Source: Amblyornis subalaris (lineage: Eukaryota; Chordata; Aves; Passeriformes; Ptilonorhynchidae). Taken from it: a DNA stretch of 64,000 bases. Shown piece after piece: positions 46,301-58,560 of the stretch. The notes beneath the pieces are model-generated. The model was not told where the DNA came from. It was given only the letters and a program-made list of their open reading frames with translations, and did not search any database. Where the stretch lies: the NCBI GenBank assembly GCA_018881555.1, contig JACAXG010000009.1:14531326-14595325 (forward strand), read 5' to 3'. Positions within the stretch are counted from its first letter, which is position 1, and each line of letters starts with the position of its first letter. The position numbers and the translations under genes were made by a program.

Positions 46301-46920
46301 TACTGCTAAAGATTGCGAGCAATTAGTATGTAAATTACAAGTTGACACCAACAGCTTATACGGCCAAGATAATGCTCACGTACTGAAATCTACCTGTGCA
46401 TAATGTAACAGCAACAGAAAATAATGATTTTTAGAAGTTTCAAATCATTTCACTTAAAATGGGCCAGAACACAGAACTGCTTGCTTCCTTTTATCAGTGT
46501 GAGCCAAGGCACAAGCTCAGTGAAAATCAGAAGATACAAATTTCTTCAGAGGAAAGTCTTTTTCACTTCCTTTTTTTAGTTTTTATCTTCGCTACACTTG
46601 AACTCACACCTCTGTGATGCTCAGAATGTGTGGCACCCATGAGAAAAGAGGTTCTGGAAAATAGAGATGTAAGAGTCAAACCATTTCTTAAGACTGTGAG
46701 ATATTTTAACAGTTCCAGAGGTGTTANGGAGTGCTTGAGTAAATTAGGACACAGCACTCTGATAATCAGCTCCTTCTTCTGCCTTCCAAGTACCTTCAGC
46801 ACACTTTTTGGGACTATAAAGCACTTACAGTTTTATTTATTAGCAAATTATATTTTTTACTATATGTCTGTATATCTGTGTTTATATATGAAGCCTATGC
46901 CTCTCTCCAGTGAAAGTACC

Positions 46921-46964
46921 GATTTGATGCATTCATTGCAGAGATTTGATGCATTCATTGCACA
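46921..46964 (+). repeat. 22-bp tandem duplication
   Basis: Two adjacent copies of a 22-bp unit starting gatttgatgcattcattgca, differing at one base (last two bases ga versus ca). It looks like a recent replication-slippage duplication. Confidence 0.85.
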
Positions 46965-47572
46965 GATTTCAAGATATTCTCCTAACTCTCCACTGCAATT
47001 GGTTTAACACTCTTCCTTGGTAATTCCATGCAGAAAAAAAATTACATTTCTATTTAATTTCTGTACTTTCAGCTACCTGTTGTTTCCCTAATGTATTACT
47101 CTGTCACTGCAGGTACTCCTTTATACACGGAAGTGCATGAAACGTCTTTAGAATCCACAAAATACATGAAAACAGATTGATAACACATTTCTGTAAAGGG
47201 GTTAACTTTTCCGGGAACTGCCTTTGTTAAGAAGTGAGGAAGGCAATGCTTCGCCACAGCCGCGAGCGCTCCCTGCCGGCGCGGGCGGGCACCGGCCCCC
47301 ACAGGCCGCGGGGAGGCTGCGGGCACCGACGGCCTCCCGCGACTCGCGGGCCCCGGGAGGGAGGGATTGAGGGAAGGAGAGCTCGGGGGAAGGAGGGCTC
47401 CGCTTGCGGCCGGGGCAAGGCCGGCATGGCGGACCCTCCCTGGGGGTCCCACAGGCCCCTGCCGCACCTTGCCGGGGGCCCCCACAGCCTCCCCCGCCGC
47501 ATCCGCGCCGCGCCGCGCCCCGGCGCCGCGCCGCTCCCCGCGCTGCCATAGGCTGCCGGCCCCTCAGCGGCA

Positions 47573-47578
47573 GCCAAT
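47573..47578 (+). promoter_or_regulatory. CCAAT box (NF-Y type)
   Basis: GCCAAT, in the context agccaatcag, about 33 bp before the AT-rich core element within the CpG island. Confidence 0.6.
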
Positions 47579-47605
47579 CAGGAGGCAGTTGTCAGGCGCT
47601 CTCGT

Positions 47606-47615
47606 CTATTTTTAG
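47606..47615 (+). promoter_or_regulatory. MEF2-type / TATA-like element
   Basis: CTATTTTTAG is an exact match to the MEF2 consensus YTAWWWWTAR and is the only AT-rich word in the island. It could work as a MEF2 site, or as a TATA-like element with a start site about 30 bp downstream near 47640. Confidence 0.5.
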
Positions 47616-48789
47616 CACTCACAAACAGACGCGCTCGGGGGCGGGCGCGCGCTCGGACACACGGAGGCGCGCGCGCGTTCTCTCTCGGGGGCGCGCTGTC
47701 TCTCGGGGGCGCGGCCGAAGGGAGGGGCCGGCGCGGCGGAGCCGCGGGAGCGCTGAGCGAGACCCCGGCCAGGGGAAGGGTGCGGGAGAGCAGCGCCACA
47801 CGCACACGGGCCGCCGTGCACCTCCCCGCCGGGAGGAGAGCGGACATCAGACCCAGAACCCACCGCCTCAGGCGGTTCTAAAGAGAATTAGAAAATTCCT
47901 AATGAAAAGTTTTATGTAAAAAAAAATAAAATATCTATATCCATATCTGTCTGTATGTATATGTATCCCTCGTGCAAGATGGCTGCTGTGCGCGCTCGGG
48001 ACCCGACCCAGGCAGTGCTCGGCCTCTTGAGCGAATTAGCAGCAGAAGGGAAATATTGGATTACTAGTATGGCATAAATTCTGCGTCTTTTAAAGATTAT
48101 TTTGCATATTCTCTTTAATTAAATTCACCCATCACGTAGCCGGCTATCTCTGACGTGCTTCTGATATGTTTGGATAATGATAGATGTGTAAGTTGAGGAC
48201 AAAAAAAGGTCAGACATAAACACAGATTTGGGTATTTTGGAGGGTTCANATATTTCAGATCGCTGGAGTTGCATTCTTTCCCAGTTTCTCACAGAGCTCT
48301 GGATTCAATAGAGCTTTTNAATATATCCTTGAATTCAGAAGGATTAGACGTGCTGAAGCATTCAGTACAGGGATGAAGCAGGGCCTCTAGTTCAGAAAAG
48401 AAAATACTAAGGGACAGTAAGGAAAACTCTTTCTAATATTTTAAATCAAGACTTAAAACAGCAACAGTGTCAGCATATTGTAGAAATGTCGACAAAAAAC
48501 TGGTCTTGCTTAGCAAGTTTTTAAAGACCCTTGTATAAACATAAAAGGTTTAGCTCTCTGTCTAAATATGTGAGTACTTAGCCTCCAGGTGATCAACTGT
48601 TTAGGGATTTGTGCATAGTGATGGATTGTAAGAGCTTCTTCGGCTTTGTAGTGACCTGCTTACAAAAAATATAGAATGTATGAAATGCAGACTTAATCTG
48701 TGCACTGAATCTGCAGCCCCCTAAAGGAGTAAACTGATCTGCAGCTCTTGCGCTGACCCTACAGCACAGGAATGAATTTCACTGCCCAT

Positions 48790-49460
48790 GTGCACTGAGT
48801 TTTGGACACCGCAAGAAGAAAATCTCGCAAAATAAGAGGGATTCTTCAAAGTCAGCCAACTGCCATTTGTTTTTGCAATGAAAAGTATTCCCTGACAAAT
48901 CTTGCAATATCAGATCGGAACATTGTCTGGCTGCTCCTCGTCATCACCAGCCTTTAAGAGATGGTCCGTGCCAGGCTGCTCCGAAATCCTTGTCCTCATT
49001 ACTCAATCCCTATGGATGCTTTTTGGTTGCCAGTAGGACATACCAAATCAGCAACGAAACAAAAGAACAAAGTCTGCTGTGACAATGTTTGAATGCCATT
49101 TCAAAAAAGTGGCCTGTGGATTTAAAATCTGCCTGAAAAAAAAAAATGTTGTTTATTCTGTCATTGCCAGAACATTGATATAGTCAGAAACATTATTTCA
49201 ATGAAGTTTTTACATGCCATTGAACGTTTTCTCTGTGTTCACGGGTTGTCAGTCTTATGTGCAGATTAAACTTAAGTTCTCACAGAGGAAGTTCACGCAG
49301 CGTGAATTCCGCTAGCTTTGCTGATCCCATTATGCGCCATAATTCGAGAGTGAAGATTGCTCTGCATAAATATTCATCTAGCATCTTTCAAGTTTTCACT
49401 TTTCATTCTGCTGCTGCCTGACCCTGTCTGCCACTTTTCTCTGAATAATCATTACTGCTG
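48790..49460. promoter_or_regulatory. Possible conserved non-coding cluster
   Basis: Non-repetitive, non-coding DNA about 1 kb right of the CpG island, with dense factor-like words: acaatg and aacaaag near 49070-49090 (SOX-like), ttatgcgccataattc near 49329 and tctgcataaatattcat near 49361 (POU/octamer-like). Impression from texture only, no alignment was possible. Confidence 0.3.
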
Positions 49461-52400
49461 AGCAACCCATTTGGAGAAAAAAGGCATTTGCAAGACTAAA
49501 ATACCCAAACAGCACTGGATGCGTGGATTGTTACTAGGACAAGTTGCAGCCCATTCCAGTTTATAACTGTGGACATTAAAATAATCTAATGTGCTATTTG
49601 AAATGTATGTGCATTTCTCTCTGCAAATTTCATGGCCTCTGGCTCACACAGAGGCCATACTGAACACATGGGTAGCAGCACCCCAATGCTCAGGCTGAGC
49701 ACTCCAAGCCCAAATTATAAGTTTTTCCTATTTTAATTCCAGTAGGTTTTTTAATTGTAACAATTATTTTTTAATTTTTCTTTTTTGGTGCAGTTTCTAT
49801 CAATCCCCAGCCAAAAGGTTCTGCTGTGCATTGAGGTGAACTGGAATGGGTGAAAATAAACAAATGTGATGAGCTTTTGTGGAAGCAAAGAGTCAAATCA
49901 AGGGTTCCTTCCATATCAAGTGAGTTTAAAAGACTACACATTAGAGAATTTAAGCCCAAACATGGTAAAATTGACCACAATTCTCTTGTGAATCCTCAGC
50001 AGATCCTGGGATGTGAATGTCTGTTCTCCACATTTGTTAATCTAGCCAGTAAAGGAAATTGCTATTCTGATCTGTTCCCAGATGTCATGTGTTTCAGATC
50101 GTGTGTTTCCAGCACGTGAGAACACGCACAGATTTCCTAGGTGAGCTAAGGTTATGGCAACCCATCCCCCTCCATTGGTGTTGCAGTGTGTGGAGTGCAC
50201 TTAGCTGAGCACGTGATGGCTGTGCACATTAGCTTCTCTTTTCAAGGAGGATTGTGCATGAGTTTTGCCACCCTCCCCCTACAATTCAGGTCAGCTGAGT
50301 TACCTGCATTTGGGAAAATCAGAGTCAGTACCCCTGAAATGCAAGGAAAGACAGTCCCTGGGAAAGTCATTCTCCAGATCATGAGGTTTCACATCCATGT
50401 TTCCATACTGTGACTTCAGGGAGATGAACAAGACAAGTTTTTCAGCAACTCAGACTTGCAGTCACTGCTCCGTGATACAGAGCTTCTACAGAAGCAAGCC
50501 TCCCCTCAATGAAACAGCTGCCTGAGAAAGGCAAGAGGCACTGCAGGGATGCATCCCCATGGCAGGAATGTGACAAGCCACTTCACAGGCTGCGCTGCAG
50601 CCCTTCCTGAAGCTTTCCTTGGGCAAAGCACTGGAGAGCACAGGCTGTTCTGCCATGCAGTGCTCTGAGACGAGCCGGCAAAGAGAGACATGCTGTTCTA
50701 CTTATAAGATGCATACTTTTGCCAGGTACTATCTTAACACCTCTTTTCTTTCCCTTTATTTTCATCCAGGCAGAATTCCCATAGACACCACTTACATAAT
50801 TTCCCTGCTTATCAGCTTGACATCTTAATTGCAGAAACTATACCAACAGGGAAAAGCTGCTAGATAGCAAGCGCCAATGCCACATCAGGCGAAAACAAGT
50901 AATCATATTACTCAGGAAGACCAAAGTGGTGAAAATATGCCCTCCTCGAAATTCAAGTTTAAACCAGACATACTTCCAGGCTGACTGAAGTGACTGAACT
51001 CTCTTGCCAGCTAGACAGCTTTGATCCAGTCTTCCAGTAAAAAAAAAAACAACAGTGCAGGGTAGAAACATTCATGTGATGAAGGCTGTATGATTCAGGA
51101 AGGTGTGTTACCGCCTAATTTCAGGCCAGCTGCTTGGCCCTGGTCCTGCACCAATGTACTTGCCTGTGCATTCACACAGAGTCTAAGAGAAGCCTGGACA
51201 TCAAAGAAATGGACCAGGCATTTTCCAACAGAAAACTGGCCTACTATTCTCCCTGTAAAGGACTGCTGTGTTCATAAGGATGCCCCAGTCTGGTTTAGTG
51301 GGAAATTAAAATGGCAATCATTTTCCCATTCACAGTAGCATAATCCCATTTTTAATGTGCACTTCATATCCACAAGGCTTAAAATAGATGTTGTCTCTGT
51401 TTTATGAGGACTGATGCTGACGTTAATATCACTCAATGCCCTATGCCTTTTTCTAAATGAATATTTTCATGTAAAAGACTCTTCTTCTAATTAAGATCAA
51501 ATAATTTGTAAAGTGCATTATATTTGGGACCTGTCACATCAGAGCATATACATCCCATTGACTTATGTGTGGTGCAGTCAATCAGCCATGTGAATGAAGG
51601 ATTATTCACAGACCTTCTGGGTGCTTTGGGGTTTGAACCCTGCAAGCAGTAGATCACAGATGCTTTCTGTCATGTATTAATAGCTGTCTCAGCATGAGAA
51701 CTGGAAACCCAGAGCTCCCATAAATGCTAAAAACGTTTCACCTCCAGGACTTAGAATGCATAACTTAATGTGCCAGTGAAACACTCTGGAAGCTGCTTTT
51801 ATTTTTTTTTTTTCTAAGTCACTTTTAAAAGGATTCCAAGTTCAGAGAAACATTACTGCATCATAAAATTTTTTAACTAGTGTGACTCTCTGTGATCGTT
51901 TTATTTTTGCTATGGAGGCATAGCAAACTATATTCACAGGCAAAAATGCCTTGTTTCAGTCATCTAAGGGCAAACTCACCTTTTTGGGGTTCCTGCTTGA
52001 GCGGTAAGAGACGAGTAAACCTGACCTACCCTTAATTACAGCATTTGTTGTATGAAATGGAACCCCTGGTGAACTGACAAGGCAGTGCCTCCCAATCCTT
52101 CCTAGTCCTGAACCACTGCACCTTGCTGTGAGACCTTATTAATTGCTGTATCCTAGGCCTTGGAAGAAGAGAGGGAATATGGTGTGGGGGTTTTTTGAAG
52201 TCATTAGCTCAGGCTTAGGAGAAGGTTAGTATTTGAATTTGCTTCTGACCACGCTGGAATAAGTTTCAGCATTTTCTTGCTGGATGTCTCTAACTTACGT
52301 GCAACCTCAAATGGCGGAAGCATTACTGATAAGCACTTATCAAAAGAAGAAGTTGATCTTTTGGAAACATTCATTTTGGTACTAGAAATAGAAGCTAATG

Positions 52401-54848
52401 TCCTCTGCTCTGTGCCACATCTGAACTGCTTCTGCGAAGCAGTTCTTTGAAGGAAATCCAGACATCCGCATTCAGTCCCCATCTCCGATACAGAGCCAAC
52501 AGGTCTGGCTACATCAGCTGATCTGATCAGCTTCTTATTCTCCAGGTTTGTGAGAGTGTGGCAATGCATGCTGCCTTCAGGACTGAGAGTGAGTTCAATA
52601 GCATTTACAGTACAGTCATGGTAGTGAAACAATGTAAAGATGAGGATCAATCTCATCCTTTTCCAACCACAACTCATGTCCAAGTGCTGACTAATCTGCC
52701 CTTAGTGTCGGTTCTCATCCAAGTTAACGAGTCTTAAGTTACTGACCATCCACAGCCATAGGTTTGAGGTCACGTTCCAGGCCCATTTGTCTGTCTGGTG
52801 TTGCCTGGAGTCCTTCACTTCTTTGGTGCTGCTGCCAGTTCCATGGAACCACCTGTAATGGTCCTTTAGCCCTGAGGAATAACCTTTGGACCTATTCCTG
52901 TTTTGAGTGAAGATTTTTTTCTGTTACACAAGATACCTACAGATGTAGTATCTGTGGCGTACCTGCTCTATTCTTCATTTGGTGGGTGCAGAAGCAGATT
53001 CTGCCTTGAGGTTCTGATTTGTCTCCTCCCTTTCTTTCTTCCTTGCCAATGCTTCTCTTAACCAGAGAATAGTTAACCTTCCTTGCTCCTCTCCCTGTTT
53101 CTTATTGCTTTGATGAAGCCTTTTATGAACTGAGAACGAGTTAATCCCATCTCTGGGCGAATCCTTCCTCTTTCTGCAGATGGCTCTAGGCAGAAGCAGG
53201 GCACACAACTGAAGTGCGGGTTAGTGAAACCTGTGCTGTACCATACGACAGAAGCAGCTGTAAAGCAAGGCAGCATCTGACATAAAACCCAAATGTGTCC
53301 CTGTCACTGGTTGTGCTGTGGCTCTGGCAAGCTTACTTGTGTGTGCTGGCTCCTGGTCTCTCTCCCCCTTTCCCGAAACATCAGCTTTTAACTGCTGCCA
53401 GAGGCACTGTCATTGGCCTTGTTTTTTGTTCTTGCTGCTATTCCAGGTCAATAGATCCCATGTTCTTCCAGCGCTCTGAAAAAATAAATGGCGTCCCAGA
53501 GCTGCAGCATCTCCTTTTTTCTTCACGACAACCATCATCAAGAGAACAAACATTGAAACAGTTCATATTGATACAATTTCTTTGTGTAACTGGTTACTTT
53601 TAAAGCTTTTTTGTTTCTATTTTCTCTTGGGATAGGATTATACGTTATGGAGACCAAATAGTTCAAACCCTGTTGTGTTGTTTTGTAGGTGTTTAGCCAA
53701 GAATTGGAACAATAATTATATAAATGTTGTGTTGTGGTTTGGGGTTTTTTTCTTCTTCTTTTTGGTGAGTTTCAGTAACATTTTTGCTGTGAAGTGACAC
53801 TTCTGAGGAGGAAGCAGTCTGTTTTAAGAATAATGATTACACTAAAAGGGAAAGAAACACAATTGCAAATAATGTTCAAGAAGTCAAATATATCCTGACC
53901 TTACTTAGCTTGTTAAGCTGTTTGCACAGCCCTAGTTAATGACTGGACAATTAATAACTGGATCAGTTGCTTCAAGAGCAGGCACAGTTAAATGCTCTCT
54001 GCACATCTTTTGCCTCTGAGTCCAGATGACCTATTATGATATTTTTGAAGACATGGCTACTGAGAATTCTTTTCATTCTCTCTCTAATTATATCCACTTG
54101 TGCCTTTCCTTACCTTAGAATTTGAGCCCTGGAAGAGATTGCTTTTGTGCCCTTTGGATTTTTAGCTAGATTGCCCACTTTCCTAGCAGGCTTTGCTTTG
54201 TCCCTAATTTATTGAATACATGTGATACATACCTGAGAACATTACTAGAGCTCATAAATTCTGTGTCGCAGGGTGTGGGATGGAGAAGAATAGATATTTA
54301 TAACACAATTGGGAGAAAAAGTGAAGCAGAAATCAGTCAAATAAATGAACAACACGCCTTCCATCGTAGCAAATACGACTCAGGTGTAAAAGGATTTAAA
54401 GTCCATTTGTTTGTACAAATGAATGCACTAGTAACAGACAGCACTTGAGGTTTTAATATCTCTTAATATAGTCTCTTAATATCTCTATAATTTAAAAAAT
54501 GCCGTATATTCCAAAGTGACAGGATGTCTCACATATCTAAAAGTGTAGGACTTTTATAAATTCACCTTATTTGCAGTTTTTAAAAGTGTATTAGGGAGAA
54601 AGAACTCAGTATGTTGTTAAACAGCAGAGACAGTCTGAACTTCATGAAATGAAAGATCACCTTAAGCTGTTGCTTTGAAGTTTCACCAGAGTTTTCCAGC
54701 TCATTTCCTGCTGATGGAAAACATGCCAAAAGTACTCCCAGCAGAGATAAAAAATTATTTGGCCTGCTGAAATCCACACTTGAAGATTATCAGCAGATCA
54801 AAGACACAAGAGTCAAGCTATATGCTATAGACAATTTACATAAAATTA

Positions 54849-54862
54849 ATATATATATATAT
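54849..54862. repeat. (AT)7 microsatellite
   Basis: Seven perfect AT dinucleotides. Confidence 0.85.
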
Positions 54863-56739
54863 CACTGCTTATTTATCTCTAGCTAATTAATGCATTCATT
54901 ACTTATGCAGGTAGCTCTAAGCAGGATGTGGAAAGATTTGCCAGTGAAATCTATAGTGTGAAAAGCACATTTCAGATGATTGCTTTAGATTTTAAATATT
55001 TCAGGCTGACCCTATCAGATTTGTTTTCTTCCTTTGGAAAGCTTTCAATGATTCTTAAGTTCCTCTTGCAATTTTTTTTCTGTTGTTGTTATTGTTAGAG
55101 GGTTTATTGAGTCCAAAGTGTCTCTTATGTTTTATTTTGTTTTACAAGCATGGTTTATCTTTCATTAGATTATGGTTATTTGGAAAGTGTCCTTTGCACA
55201 GAAACAACAACTAAAACTGAGATTTTTATTAACACAAATGTTTGAACTGATAATAGGCCCTGAAAGCCTTCTTTCTTTTAATTTCCTCCTGTGGAGGAGT
55301 TTTTTTAAAGATGAGCCTTTCAGTGCAATGTGTTTGTTTTGTGCAGTCCCTCCTGCCATGCTGTGTCCAATGACCTTGTCACCAGTGGGCCTCTGCAGGA
55401 CCCCAGAGATGGATGGGGTGGTGGGGACCAGGAAGGACGTGGCACAGCCTTGCCTCTGGTCCCCACCCTCTGGCCAGATCTCACATGACAGAGCAGGCGT
55501 TGGTAGCTGTCTTTGCATCAGCCCATAGACCTGCCCTAAGCACTGCACTTTAAATAATGTTATGCAGTGAAACATTGAGCAACATCTACCAGGAAAAGCT
55601 TGTGAAGCAGCACAGATTGGAATAAAGAACCTGGGGCTGCTCCTCCTGCCCACTGCAGCAAAGTGCTTGTCCTCTGCTGGTTGTGAAACTCCTCACCGCT
55701 CGCGGAAGTGGCATTTGCAGAAGTCTCTTTGATGGAGCCAAATATCCCACCCACGTATTTTAGCTCTGGGAAGGGCTGTAGCAGGGTATGCTGGGGAATC
55801 CACCTGCTACAGAGGCAGGGGGGACCCTTTAAGGCTACATTTTCATGTCATGGACTGAAAAGTTTTGTTTTCAACAAATCAGTGTGAAAAACCACACACT
55901 ACATCTTTCTAAATTGACACAAAATACGGTTGACCTCAGTCAGCCCAAGTGCAGAGCTTTGGACAATTTTCACAGTATCCCACACCTTCATCCTTGATTG
56001 GGTGGTGAGAGCATATGTAAGGAGTCATAAATAAAATGGTTTGGAGAAAAAACCTAAAGCAATCCTACTTGAGGTGAAAATCTCAAGGTGGTATGGTGTG
56101 AAGTCACTCTAAATGCTTCTTTAATGATCTGTAACCATACAAGCACAGCATACAAAGCTCATTTTAATAAATTATTTTCTTTTTAACTCTTCCTTACTTT
56201 GATTGCATCAAGGTTTCCTGCTCTGAGTGGTCAATCCTAAATTTTTTCTCATTACTTACTACATGTTCATTTTTAGTTACTGCATTTCTCTTTTCAGGGT
56301 AATGCTGTAACGATATTTCAGTCTCAGTTTCTAGACCTGTTTGCTACACATGGTCAACTAAAGATAAGCTGCCTTATCCTTGGACATATTGTATAAATTC
56401 AGTGGGTAGCAGTTACACGGTGCTTTCTGGATGATACTGAGTTGCATTCACTTATATCTTGTGTAACCGTGATGACACCAACAGAGACAGAATATGCTGG
56501 CAGGTGTTTCCAGAGAGAATTTGTACCAAGCCTTTCTCTCTTGTCTTTCCCCAGATCACAGCCCAATTAAAATGTACTTAAAATGTGCAATAGGACCTTA
56601 ATCTTTCTTGATATGGTTACTATAATTTCATGTAAGACAAATTTAATTTCTTTTGGATATCTGTGATAGATAAGCCTGTCCTAAAATAAATGTCACTGTT
56701 TGATCTGCCACAAAATATTATTCTGGCAGCTTGAGCTAC

Positions 56740-56975
56740 CCTCGCGCAGCCTTGTTTGTCCTGTCAGATCCTCCTGAGCTATTCTCATGTTGCTGCTGAG
56801 GATTGATCTGTGCTATGTGACATGGCCATCTCTGGCCCATGCATTTCTTTGTGGAAAGGACTGGGTGAGGTTCCTTGGCATGATTTATACAGCTGCTCAA
56901 AGAAGCTGATCATAATGGCCTCTCAATTTAGAATCTATTAATTGACATTCTGCTTTGTTCAGATACTAATGTTAA
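56740..56975. promoter_or_regulatory. Possible conserved non-coding element
   Basis: A balanced-composition, non-repetitive block ending in a homeodomain-like AT word cluster (atctattaattgac near 56933). Motif and texture evidence only. Confidence 0.3.
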
Positions 56976-58239
56976 AAAAAACAAGAAAAAAAGGAAAAAT
57001 TAGCTCAGAGAACAGCATCATTCCCCAATGCAGAATATTGTTGTAGACCCAGGACTCCGAGAAGGAGCAGCAAGACTATGAGTGACTAGGGGCAAAACTG
57101 TGGGGAGGGCAAGGGACAACGTGGGAGAAAAAAAGTGATGATAGGATTAGATATGATGCAAGATTTATCTATTTATTGGTAAAAAAGAGTTATCCAAAAT
57201 ATTATCAACTGGATTTAAGCTGCAAAGATGGCCACTGCTTAGCTGTTTCCAGTTAGATCAATAAAGGTAACTCTGAATTCCCTCAGTCGTATGTTTCTAA
57301 GACTTCTGTCCTTAAAATTCTTGCTCCTCTGCTGCCCAGGTCCCTGTGCCCCTTTATCCACGGTCCTGATGGGCACTTACAGAAAACACCCACAAAGTAC
57401 ATACTTCAGTAAAAGGTTCAGGGCTTATTGCCAGCTCCACAGGCTCAGCTGCTAGAGGGCTCACTGGGGTGTGGGATCCAAATTTTGTTGAATCCTTGGC
57501 CTGCAGGAATAGAATTTTTTCAGCTCCAGACCATCTGTTGAAACTTTTTCATGCGGCAGTAATTAAGTAATTATTAGGGCAGAGAAAGCATGCGTCTGTG
57601 GCCTGGGGACAAGGATGGGGGTGGCTTGACTCCTGCACAAGGTCTATTGAATGCTAAATGTGAAATACTCAGACGCTTGTGAGAGCAGAGGCAGGAGCCT
57701 TGTCTCTCTCTTGTAAGTCAGAATATCATTTTTGCTGGAGTAGCCACCTGGGGCCTTTGAGATGGAGCCTCACGTCTCCACAGGCACCAAAGAGGAGCAT
57801 TGCCCAGGTCTCCCTCTTGCTGGACAGGAGAGCTAACCAGAGAATCCCCGTGCAAAAGGAGGAGATGCACTCCTTCCTCCACCTCGGCTTTGTGTGACAG
57901 GCACAGATCAAGGTCAGTGCTCGAACTCATCAGCTGGAGGCCGGCACCTCCTGTCAGCCCCATGTAATATCTTCTCACAGAGAAGACACTCAAATAATGC
58001 AGCTGAACTTCTACAGTGCAGGTACATCCCCACTCAGCCCGTGGGGTTTTCTGCTGCTGTTCATAGGGTGCCTCAGTCTTTACACTGAGTTTATTCTGAA
58101 GTCATGAGTTCAGAGACTCGTCTACTTCTAACAGCATCAGCTGGTTTAATAAAAATGTTACTTCATTCCCTGAGCCCTCCTCACTTTATTGGGAACCTGC
58201 CTGCCCAAATCAGGGCTTGTTTGGACACAGAGGTAATTT

Positions 58240-58560
58240 TGTTGATCTGAATCGAAATACTCTTGTATCATACAAAGATGATACCTGAAGATGGATGCAT
58301 AATCACATATTTTATTGGAGATTTGGTTTTATAGACCTTATTAAAATCGTTTTATGTTAACCCTGACATCAGAAGTTATATCATGATGTCATATGACCAG
58401 AAAAGACATTTTGATAAAGTGAATGCAGTCCAGATGATTAGTGAATGAATGTACCATCTGTCAGATCTTCATGAATTAATTAACCTCTAAGTACATCGAA
58501 GATAGATGGTGTCAGTCCACTTGCCATAGAAATTCTTATCCTGACATAACTGAACCGGGG
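58240..58560. promoter_or_regulatory. Possible conserved non-coding element
   Basis: Non-coding block with gatgcataatca near 58292, a tatcatgatgtcatatga inverted-type word near 58379 and gaattaattaacc near 58473 (homeodomain-like). Motif evidence only. Confidence 0.25.

Larger units (their letters stand above)
38775..47220. other. Intergenic DNA, no gene seen
   Basis: AT-rich DNA without recognised exons, RNAs or transposons. Open frames stay at or below about 125 codons and lack domains. It contains two small perfect inverted repeats and one short tandem duplication, listed separately. Confidence 0.5.
47225..47870. promoter_or_regulatory. CpG island, probable promoter
   Basis: About 650 bp of very GC-rich, CpG-dense DNA in an otherwise AT-rich desert. 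It holds a CCAAT box, a TATA/MEF2-like element, GC boxes (for example ggggcgggc near 47638) and an 18-bp-period duplication of TCTCTCGGGGGCGCG (47681-47695, 47699-47713). CpG islands this sharp usually mark the first exon of a gene or lncRNA. The CCAAT-TATA order suggests rightward transcription, but direction is not proven and no coding exon was recognised on either side. Long open frames on both strands here reflect GC content. Confidence 0.75.

Noticed and set aside
47404..47919. 171-codon open frame and several others in the CpG island
   Set aside because: GC-rich DNA has few stop codons; Arg/Pro/Gly/Ala-rich products on both strands are typical artefacts.
9945..48319. Single N positions at 9945, 46727, 48249 and 48319
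   Set aside because: Ambiguous base calls, not biological features.
52204..52683. 159-codon open frame on the minus strand
   Set aside because: No domain, signal or family resemblance. In 64 kb and six frames one or a few open frames of this length are expected by chance.
55165..55653. 162-codon open frame on the minus strand
   Set aside because: Overlaps another open frame on the + strand, has no recognisable domain and is within chance length.
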